Positions 55,750 through 64,000 of a stretch of DNA of 64,000 nucleotides are shown here, in pieces. A program made the position numbers and the translations under genes. Below the pieces are notes generated by a model, which did not search any database, was not told the DNA's origin, and saw nothing but the letters and a program-made list of their open reading frames with translations. The stretch is taken from positions 62,001 to 126,000 of the forward strand of contig RQOL01000936.1 of NCBI GenBank assembly GCA_013076295.1, read 5' to 3'. Source of the DNA: Sanderia malayensis. Lineage: Eukaryota; Cnidaria; Scyphozoa; Semaeostomeae; Pelagiidae. Position 1 is the first letter of the stretch. The number at the start of each line of letters is the position of its first letter.

Positions 55750-56134
55750 TTACATCATTCTGCTGTCATATCATCATCTCCTTTCTTCTGTCTTCGATCA
55801 CACACACACACACAAACTCGCTTCTCCTCTCTATCTAGACGATTCTGGGATTTTTTATATACCAACTGCACATCCGCACACGCCAGCTGCCGTGCGAACT
55901 CTCTTTTTGTTTGCCCACCTGCTCTATTTTTTTGCGTTCGCAAATGCGAACGTCCTTTGTTTTGCACACGGTTCTTTGTTTGCCCACCTGCGTTCGCAAA
56001 TGCGAACGTCTTTTGTTTTGCACACGGTTCTTTGTTTGCACACCTGCTCTCGTTTACGTCCGCGTGTGTATAAAACAGGAGAGACAGCAGAAGAAAATTG
56101 CAATTCGCAAACGACAACGACGACGACGATCACG
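55750..56134. promoter_or_regulatory. Divergent promoter with two palindromes, right copy
   Basis: Matches 27,682-27,984 but is longer because a 56-bp unit is duplicated: palindromes CGTTCGCAAATGCGAACG at 55,935-55,952 and 55,991-56,008, each followed by a TTTTGCACACGGTTCTTTG segment. TATAAAA at 56,069-56,075 faces the unknown gene (ATG 56,135), and the TATATAAAA box facing the polymerase gene is kept near 55,855. A CA repeat lies near 55,800-55,812. Confidence 0.65.
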
Positions 56135-57671
56135 ATGATGAGCAAAAACATCAATCCCAACAGCAACAGCGCCGCCAGTAATGACAACAACAGCAAAGGT
56201 GAATACAAGACACTTTCTACAGAAATCATTTGCAAAACCAAACGTCACACCAACGAACAGCTGGTCCACGAAGTCCTCATTTTCAAAACACGACGTTTCA
56301 TCGAAGCCGACAAGCCGATTCAGGAGAGCAAGAAAACAGCCTGCTTACAAAAATTACACAAAATCATCGCCCTAAACAGCGACAATGTCGATGCCAATGT
56401 CAACGACATCGACGATCTTGCCAACTACCACATGGCACAAGAGGGTAGATTAACTGAAAAGACCTTGAGCAAACTGAATCAGACCTGAACGAAATCAACA
56501 AAACATATGCAACAGCATCGAGACGGCCTTGCAAATCATGCAACAGCAAAAACCCAGCTCAAAACAAAGCAAATCGCTCGTACACAACGATCCCGTTGCA
56601 GAAAACGAAGCAAAATTCAAAGCGATCGAAAACGTGCTCGGCTATCAGGCAGGCTACCGACTAAATCACTCCATCCCAATCACGACCAGCGAACGACAAG
56701 CCAGCATTCAAGCGTTTACAAAATCCAACCAAAACAAAAAGAAAAACACCGCTGTCAACACCCAAATCTACAGTCTACAATTGTGCAGTTTTCGAAACCC
56801 CCTGACCGGTACCGAGCAGATGGACGAATGCATGTTCGTTCTCATCCCGAACGAACTGCACTTGTTCGGTGACGAAAAGAATCCGCAAGACTGGTTTGAC
56901 GTTGCCTTCGTGCTCAGTCGCAAAGATGCGAAAAGCAAAGAGCCGGTCAGCGACAAATCCACCCTGTGCCTCGACGGTTTCCAGGTACGAAATTACATGA
57001 AATTTCTCAAGACGCCCACCTCGTGTTACTTTACCGATTTCAGCAATCTGGCGGGGATAATCGAAAACCGCAGCACAAAGCTGCTCTTGAAAAAGCAGAT
57101 GCACTCCTATGAGAAACGATACCACATCGACCTCAACTTAGACGACGACGACGACGACGACGACAACAACAGCAACAACGACAACAGCAGCTCACACGAT
57201 ATCGCCCTCAATCCGCACAACATCATCACATACACAATAAAACAAAACCTTTTGTCCAACCAATACTCGCAGCAAATCGGCTTCCGAGAAGAAGAAGAAG
57301 AAGAAGAAGACGGCAGCAACAACACAACTCCCAAAACAAGCCGACAAACAAAAAGAAAAGCACCCAAACGCCCCTCCAGTCTGCGTCTTCACGATGCCAT
57401 CGACAGTGGCGACAATGTTACTACTCGTCGTCCTCGTCGTCGTCGTCATCGTTTTACAGTTGATGATGATGATGATCAGGATGACCAGAATGATGATGAT
57501 GATGCAACTGCTGACAGTGCCACTGGTGCAATATCTGCACTCACCACATCGCCGCCGCCGCCGCAGCAGCAACAGCACCAAGCAGATCCTCTCATGGTAA
57601 CACCACCACAGCCGACCAACGAGTCGCCAAACACAAAATTGCGCAGAGCAAAATCCATGCAAAAACAATAA
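56135..57671 (+). pseudogene. Viral unknown gene with acidic and Arg-rich tail, right copy
   Basis: Starts at ATG 56,135. The reading stops at 56,486-56,488 because of small deletions relative to the left copy (near 56,487 and 56,505). It resumes in frame 56,529-57,671, which is open through the conserved block, Asp run, Glu run and Arg-rich tail to a TAA at 57,669-57,671. It lacks the frameshift at 27,150 in the left copy, so the two copies are broken at different sites. Confidence 0.72.
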
Positions 57672-57763
57672 CTTTTTTTTTTTCCATTACATTATTCTTT
57701 TTTTTGTTATATTCATAATAAAAAAAAAAAAAAAATACACAACAACAATAACAAAAAAACAGT

Positions 57764-58718
57764 CTATGTTCTTTCGTTGCCAACATCTCTCACGGCTCCC
57801 AAACAAACAGAGCAAGACGTCTGTTGGATGTTCTTGTGAAGTTCCAACAGGCGATGCACGCACACGGTAGCCCAATCGACGACGGCACATCGTCTTTTGT
57901 CTCCGTGAAAATTCAAATACGCCTGCTCTTCCCGCGTCAACTCCACGTAGCGATAGGCTCGCGTAACGTCCTCCAGCACTTCTCCTTTACTTCCAAAACC
58001 CATAATGGTAAACGCATTATAGGTCATGACTTCGCACAAAACCCTTTGCAAAAAACTCCATTTGAACAACACTCTTCCCGCCGTAGTCGTCAGCGCCAGA
58101 TGGATAAGCATGTACTTGAGCGTTTTGCACTTGTTACAAGGCGCTCTGCACGTCACTCGCCTTTCCACCACATTGATCGAATTCGCCTCCATGCCCTGGA
58201 TTATCCAACATTCCAAACACAGATTTCGTTTCGCCGGCATCACTCGCATCCGAGCATGTTCGCACCAACGAAAAGCAACGTTCGCATTGCACACACTGCA
58301 CAGCGTGCCACAAGCTGCCTCCATTCTCTGCTTGTAGTCGTCTTTCAGCCGGTCGAATCTGTTCTGAAACTCCACAGTACCGTGCGTTCTTCTTTCTCGT
58401 TCGCCCATATTCACCGGAGAGCTGACGAGCTCGTCCAAGACGAAATTGTCTTCCAGCTTGACCAGAAAGGTCACAATCTGTCGCACTGCATACAACAAAA
58501 TCGTAGCGACGCACACCCGCTCACCGACCAAACTCAGAAATTGGTTGCCGTACGCAGATCGATTCGCCTTCAACAGCAAATGAATGCGCACGTTCTCGGC
58601 AACAGTACGCCGATCTGCACCACTGAGCTCGTCATCGGTGTCATCTTCTTGTCGAGAAACTGTCGCCACAGCAGTTCGTGCTCTTTTTTTTCTTCCCACA
58701 ACGAGCGACGACTCGTTT
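57764..58718 (-). CDS. Viral Cys-rich zinc-binding-like protein, right copy
   Basis: Uninterrupted frame matching 24,945-26,019, with the same CxxC pairs. An in-frame deletion of about 40 residues removes the segment between LEDVT and RAYRYVEL. The start is again without ATG, directly after a T-rich tract and AG (58,719-58,720, reversed). Confidence 0.65.
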
Positions 58719-58852
58719 CTAAAAAAACAAAAAATCAAATAAAACACCAATCAGTTCCGTTCTTTTTCCCCTCCTCTTTCCGCATAAATAATCTCTACAC
58801 GCACGCGCGCGCGCACACACACAAACAAACTCATCTCAACATCGACATCATC

Positions 58853-60231
58853 ATGTCGTCGTTGAAAGAGCACTTTTTCAAACACCACCACGACCGACTG
58901 TCCGAGCAGGAGAAGCGTTCCCTCGCCTTCATACCCGAACAGGATCGACACCGACTGCTGCAACAACACCTGGATCGACTCGACGACAGACAATTCTACG
59001 TGCTGGACATTCTCGTGCCGAGACAGCACTCGTCGAGTGCTGCTCGCGAACAACTCGTCGAACACCTCGAACGACTGAAGTCGAGCAAGTATCCCAAACT
59101 CGTCTACCACATTGCCGTGCAAAACACGTGTCGTCAAAACGATCTGTTCAACCTGCTCACCGTCGTCCAGTTCAAGCCGAAACAGAAGGCCGACACGAAT
59201 TGTCACACCTGGCTGCACAACAACGGCTTTCAAGAGCTGTTCAAGCGCATTCACGCCGTCGCCGCGAAACCGTTCGCCTACCTGTGTCTGTCGGAAAGCC
59301 TGAAACTGTTCAACGCGCACTGCAATCGCACCGGCTGCGTCCTCGACACTTACCCGATCGACGAACTGTTCGCCGCCACCGCCGCCACTCTGTCCAACAC
59401 GACTTCGGCACCGACTACTGCTGCCGTTAGTCCTCCCGTCCCTCTCTCCACAACAGCAGCAGCAGCAGCAACAGCATCAAGACCATTTGCCGCTCCTGGC
59501 AGCAGCGGCGGCGGCGGTGGTGGCAAAACTAACGGAGGCGGTACCGTTGCCGGCATCGGCATGCCAACCGAACGCCAAAAAGACGCCACTTCCTCTGACA
59601 TTGCCGGCGGTGCTGCCATACTGTCGCCGTCGTCTACAAAAGATCAGGAAAAAAAAAACACCACGATTATCTGCTGTTCACGTCGTTCATGCACTACGGT
59701 CAGTGTCAAAAACCCTTCATCGACATCTACTGTCACGAAACGCACCAACCTGCCGGCGCCGATCTCGTACACCACATCGTACTCGACGAACACACTAACA
59801 AACACAAAGACATTCACTTTGTCGTCTCCCACCGCAACAGCCACCATCAATCGTCACAACAACAACAAAATAACACAATAAAAACAAAAAAAAAGAAATC
59901 GCCTGTTAAAAAACGCAAACGTACCTCTTTGTCGTCGTCGTCGTTAACAGCAAAAACGAAACGAAAAAAACCACCGACAACAACAGTCAATGATGATGAT
60001 GATGACAACAATACAAAGAATGCCGAATACTTTTCGTGCGATTCCTGCTCCTCGTCGTCGTCGTCAGTGTCGGTGTCGGTGTCGTCGGCGTCGGTCTCTT
60101 CAGACGAAGAACCAGAAAAAAAAGAACAAAACAAAAAACACAAAAGAACAAAGAAAATACCTTCACGTACTAAAAACACTACTAGCAGTATCATTAATAA
60201 CAACAGCAGCGGTGACACTAGTGTCGTTTAA
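58853..60231 (+). pseudogene. Complete unknown viral gene (truncated in left copy), one frameshift
   Basis: ATG 58,853, TATA-like ATAAATAA about 70 bp upstream. Residues 1-185 look folded and helical, with several conserved-looking Cys/His residues (NTCRQNDLFN, TNCHTWLHNNGF, NAHCNRTGC). A Thr/Ala/Gly-rich linker follows. At the A-run 59,650-59,659 the reading shifts to frame 59,689-60,231 (HYGQCQKPFIDIYCHETHQ, then Lys-rich and Ser/Asp-rich disordered parts). About 460 residues overall. Not recognised. The poly-A position suggests slippage or a sequencing error. Confidence 0.65.
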
Positions 60232-60344
60232 CAAAAACCAACTCGTATTTATATATCATTTTCATGCATTGTTCTATAAATGTATAAGCACATTATCATC
60301 TTTTCTTTCCACACCTGCCTCACACACACACACGCGCGCAAACA

Positions 60345-60471
60345 ATGATACAACAAAAAATTCAATGATACAACAAAAAATTCAATGATACAACAAAAAA
60401 TTCAATGATACAACAAAAAATTCAATGATACAACAAAAAATTCAATGATACAACAAAAAATTCAATGATAC

Positions 60472-60502
<31 letters not shown>

Positions 60503-60590
60503 CAATGATACAACAAAAAATTCAATGATACAACAAAAAAATTCAATGATACAACAAAAAATTCAATGATACAACAAAAAATTCAATGGA
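60345..60590. repeat. 20-bp tandem array, right copy, outer end
   Basis: About twelve units of TTCAATGATACAACAAAAAA, interrupted by a poly-A tract at about 60,471-60,500. Same unit as at 39,061 and 44,357. In viral orientation the two arrays are direct repeats flanking about 16 kb. Confidence 0.95.
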
Positions 60591-60742
60591 GTAAAATAGC
60601 ATCTATTGAATACGCCCACTTCTTTTGTTCGTCTCGCGTAGATAAAAAGAGCGCAACAGAAGACGAAAATCAGTCAGTCCTCACTCACTCACTCACTCAC
60701 AAGTCACAAGAAGTCAAGAAGACAAGAAGACAAGAAGACAAG

Positions 60743-61489
60743 ATGATCTGCAATGATAATGATGAAGACACTGCGACCACTGTTGCTAATAGTACTAACC
60801 GTACTACTGCTACTGTCACCAAGAGCAGTTCTAAATCCAATACTATGGCTACTGTGGCTACTGCTACTGCTACTCGTTCGGTTTACAAGATAAAAAGACT
60901 CAACAAACAGCTCCAAGCAGCAACCGCCAACACTCGTCGTGTGAAACAAACTCTACGACAAATGCTACAACTTTTCATTCGCCACAGCAACCAGAGTGCC
61001 GAACTTCTCAAACGAGCAGAAGACAAAAACAAAATTCTCTACTCAACGGTAGCAACACAGATAGAGGTCAACGCAAGACTCAGAGAACAGCTCGAACAGC
61101 AACCATCACCACCACCACCAACAACAGCCACCGACCTCTCACAGAAGTGCTGCTGTTGCTGTCGTCTTCATTCTCACAACAACACCACTGCTGATCGTCG
61201 TCATCATGTTAGCGGCGGTGGCGGCGGCGACGACAAAGACGAAGCAATCAGCATCACATCGTCCGTCGACGATTTCCTCGAAAGCAACAACAGCAGCAAC
61301 AGTGACGACGACGACAACATCGAAACATACAATCCTCCCAGCGACGGCTTCTCTCAGAAAATCATGTTCAACATCCCCGCCCGCCACGACGACGACGACG
61401 ACGACGACAGCCTGATGAAGGAAAGAAAATCTGACAACGATGATTCAATCACTGAAGCACTTCACCAACTTACAGAGAACAACAAGTAA
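60743..61489 (+). CDS. Viral coiled-coil protein, right copy only
   Basis: ATG 60,743, 248 residues, intact. After a Thr/Ala-rich start, residues about 50-120 form a likely coiled coil rich in Leu/Gln/Arg (IKRLNKQLQAATANTRRVKQ). A C5 cluster, Gly run, acidic Ser/Asp region and Asp run follow. A GATAAAAAG box lies about 100 bp upstream, and the 20-bp array lies upstream of that. Could be a bZIP-like regulator or a scaffold; there is no evidence to decide. Confidence 0.6.
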   Translation: MICNDNDEDTATTVANSTNRTTATVTKSSSKSNTMATVATATATRSVYKIKRLNKQLQAATANTRRVKQTLRQMLQLFIRHSNQSAELLKRAEDKNKILYSTVATQIEVNARLREQLEQQPSPPPPTTATDLSQKCCCCCRLHSHNNTTADRRHHVSGGGGGDDKDEAISITSSVDDFLESNNSSNSDDDDNIETYNPPSDGFSQKIMFNIPARHDDDDDDDSLMKERKSDNDDSITEALHQLTENNK

Positions 61490-63694
61490 TTACATTTTTT
61501 TTTTCCATTCGCATGTTGTAACATTTGCTTTGCATCCTTCGTTTTCTTTGTTCTTGTCTTCAGATTTCTTGACGACATCATACTTAACTGTCGATCTTCT
61601 TCTTCTTTCTTCTCTTTTCCAACAACTTCAATTGATGGTTTTGCAATTTTTTTTTCTTTTCGTTGATTTCGCATTCGTTCAAGCGTCAACAATGAAACAT
61701 CGCATGACAATTCACGTTCAAACACGTGACTACGGTTTGAACATCCCTAGTTAGGTGTTTGAACATGAATTCGAAAAAGTGTATTAATTCCTGTGGTGAG
61801 TAACACTGTTGGTCCTGTTATTATTAAAAAAAAAGTTTAAGCCTCTAAGAATTTTCACTGTTGGTCTTGTATTATATTTGTTAACTTGCATTTGCGCATC
61901 TTCAACTGGTTGCGCTACCAAAAACAATTCACGCTGTTGTGGTCCATCAATAGCTGTATCTTGAACGCGCTCAAAAAAAAAAGTGGTGTCTCATTGTTTG
62001 TGTTAAGAAACATCTATTTTTTTTTTTGGTACTCTGGCATCGTTCGAATCAATGATTTTTAACGGTTTTAATTGTAGCATAAAAAGCATCGGTATCTTTT
62101 TTGGCATCAATTCCATTGTTCGTGTTATGCTTTCGTGACTCTTCTATTTGCTTTGCCTTGGTTTTTTGGAACGATTATTTTCATTGGGGCCAATGCATTG
62201 GTATCAATTGTCAATGCATCGACCCCAATGGAAATAACTCACAAAGTCCTTTTTGTAGCATTTCATTTATGCTCAGTTTGTTTTTATTATAAGCAATTGA
62301 ATTCAGTAATGGTATTCACTTTTGTGTCTTCTTTCGAAAGCCGAAACTTGAAAGAACATTTGAATCTTTTTTCGACAGTGTTTCCTTTGCTCGTTTCTTT
62401 GAATTGATAAAGCATTCTATTGACGCGTTTATGACAGTCTTCTAAATACGTGAATAGGATGCTTTACCAATTTGATGTTAATGCAACCTCTACACTGTCA
62501 AACACTAGATGATTCGGCATGGAAAAAAATCAGAAAACTATAAGCTTTTTATGGGTTTTCTAAATATCGGCACTCCTTTTCGTTTGTTATTCCATTCGAA
62601 CCGCGCTTTCACATGACCGCATAGTCTAAATTTATTTGAACAATGCGATCTTTGTCCTGGATGTTTTATTTCTCAACTTGCTTGATGGGTTTTGTTGTAC
62701 GAATGGCACTGTTCACATATAATTGAGCCTTCTTCCTGTTCCACTTGCGCTATTTTGATTCAACTAGTGTGAGTGATAATTTTTTGCCTCTGCGGTACGC
62801 TTCCTGATGAAATATCTTACTGCAGTAGCGTCAATTTCGTATGTCGAAAGATACAACCGGGGTTTATTTGTAAATGTCTGACTTGCTTGAAAGTCATTAT
62901 TGTTTACTGTGGATGCATTTGACTTGTCTTTTCCGCAATTCCTTTTCCTCTTATTGTTGTCATTGGTGAATTGATTAATTAGACAATCCTGTACAATTGT
63001 TGTCTTCTTTTATCTACATCAGAGTCTTTTTTGGATGGAAAAAACCTTTCGTCTGTTTTCCCACGTTGTTTTCGCCGAACTTAACAAACAAGCCAAACGG
63101 ATAGAAAGTGCCTGTACGTCTTATTTTTTTTCCTTGCCAACAATAGCTCTCTATCTTTTGTTAATGGAAAAAGAACTGATAAACAATTCTGTCAATTCAT
63201 TCAACTTCATCATCTTCATAGGATGTTTGCCTGAATAGCAAATCTATACAGCATTCGTGTAGTACTCTTGCGCACGTTAACTTGTCAATCTGTAAACCTT
63301 CATTAGCGTTGATATTTTCCGAGAACATCGCAACATTGTCTCGTCATTTTTTGAAAATCATCTTCAAGTTTGGCGACTCGCTCTTTTGAAAACAACGCAT
63401 CGATGTTCTTCATGCCTGATGGCGATGCTGTTTCAAAAAAACAACAACACTTGTCACCTGTACATATACGTGTAGTATGTGTTAAAACTGTCATCTTTGG
63501 TAAACGAGTTACTAATTGTGATTAAAACTTTTGTCATTTTTGATAAATAATAGCTCGTTTATCATTATTATTATTATTATTATGGTAAACCCTTTGCGTA
63601 ATGCTAACGAATCACTTGTAACGAATCATTGGAAATCCCGCATGTCTTGAAAGAATCGCGAGGTGAAGCATTTTGATTAGCATCTTCAAAAAAC
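61490..63694. other. AT-rich flank right of the element
   Basis: No confident gene. Near 61,713-61,764 there is an inverted repeat GTTCAAACAC/GTGTTTGAAC that could mark an element end. CACTGTTGGTC occurs twice (61,807 and 61,858). Short ORFs (62,101-62,407, 63,035-63,238, 63,303-63,494) have no recognised features. Confidence 0.4.
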
Positions 63695-63999
63695 TCAACA
63701 TCCATCCGCCTTTTCGTATCCTGAGTTTTGTGTGCTACTAGTGGTTTTTTCTTTTTTTTTCCTTTTTTCTTTTGTCGTCACAACGACGTCATATCTGTGC
63801 AGCTTTTCTTTGCCCAGTTTATTAGCAAAAGCAATTGTCCCCAAAGGAAAGACGCGCTTGAACTTGCTTTCACTTGTGTAGTTAAAATAGTATTGAGCTT
63901 GTTTTCCAGCATTTCCAAAATTCTTGCATCCAGTATGTGCCTGAGTGTGTTTGTTCTCTTCTTGAATGTTGTATTGCATTCGCCAATTGGGATTAGTTG
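63695..63999 (-). CDS. Unknown ORF, open to the right window edge
   Basis: On the minus strand the reading stays open from the window edge through ATG 63,979 to 63,695, about 100 codons. It has a Cys/His-containing N-terminal part and a Lys/Arg-rich C-terminus (TTKEKRKKKEKTT). Not recognised; it could be the 3' part of a gene or a chance ORF in flank. Confidence 0.3.
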   Translation of the reverse strand, partial: TNPNWRMQYNIQEENKHTQAHTGCKNFGNAGKQAQYYFNYTSESKFKRVFPLGTIAFANKLGKEKLHRYDVVVTTKEKRKKKEKTTSSTQNSGYEKADGC

Positions 64000-64000
64000 C

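Larger units (their letters stand above)
44357..61489 (-). mobile_element. Endogenous polB DNA-virus-like element, right copy (inverted)
   Basis: Positions 44,357-59,115 repeat 24,522-39,200 in reverse, nearly identical by eye but with indels (for example, extra segments of about 90 and 230 bp in the capsid-like gene). The copy then extends 2.4 kb past the left copy's truncation point, with the complete leftmost gene, a large 20-bp array and a coiled-coil gene. The block 39,205-44,256 is not present in this copy, or is in the gap. The outer boundary (after 61,489) is not resolved. Confidence 0.8.

Noticed and set aside
60345..60590. CRISPR-like array
   Set aside because: The 20-bp units are contiguous without unique spacers, there are no cas genes, and the context is eukaryotic.
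61490..63694. Additional viral genes in the right flank
   Set aside because: Base composition becomes AT-rich and host-like, ORFs are short and without motifs, and no part of it matches the left copy.

Overview
The window is eukaryotic, from an aquatic invertebrate and most likely a cnidarian. It has spliceosomal introns, a LINE with a PHD finger, a Helentron-type Helitron, a split-direct-repeat tyrosine-recombinase retrotransposon and a THAP zinc finger. No rRNA, tRNA, CRISPR array or bacterial operon was seen. The host assignment is an inference from the repeat families.

Region 1 (1-24,521) is host DNA packed with transposons. A partial PIN/FEN1-like gene (2-1435) is followed by a decayed minus-strand LINE (about 1952-5943). 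A plus-strand Helentron runs from about 6385 to 22,040 and carries two tandem OTU domains, a DUF6570-like region, HUH Rep, Pif1-type helicase, an endonuclease and an intron-containing RPA-like gene. It is split by an Ngaro-like retrotransposon (10,642-16,506) whose four repeats are all recognisable (A1 ... B1-A2 ... B2). A 114-bp satellite array sits inside the RPA-like gene. A frameshifted THAP gene lies just before the viral junction.

Region 2 (24,522 to about 61,500) is the most interesting part. It holds two near-identical, oppositely oriented copies of an endogenous DNA-virus-like element, separated by a run of exactly 100 N (44,257-44,356). In left-arm orientation the composite map is: a coiled-coil gene (right copy only); a 20-bp tandem array; a leftward unknown gene; a Cys-rich gene; a leftward unknown gene; a very large zinc-finger/family-B DNA polymerase gene of about 6 kb; an unknown gene nested in a possible intron; a spliced unknown gene; an A32/FtsK-type packaging ATPase; a gene with a membrane-active or capsid-like N-terminus; a second copy of the 20-bp array; and then a block of five or six unknown genes, at least one with a clear 85-bp intron. 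The polymerase belongs to the protein-primed-type lineage seen in adintovirus/Maverick-like elements. No integrase, protease or double-jelly-roll capsid protein could be recognised, so the taxonomy is open. Most genes carry one or a few frameshifts, usually in homopolymers or GAC/CAA microsatellites, and the two copies are often broken at different places.

Region 3 (about 61,500-64,000) is AT-rich flank with no confident gene.

The polymerase, ATPase and capsid-like gene suggest a virus with its own replication and packaging functions. The bidirectional TATA-containing spacers, one of which holds a perfect 8+8 palindrome duplicated in one copy, look like its transcription control or origin regions. 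Whether the inverted duplication is real cannot be settled from this sequence because of the N gap.
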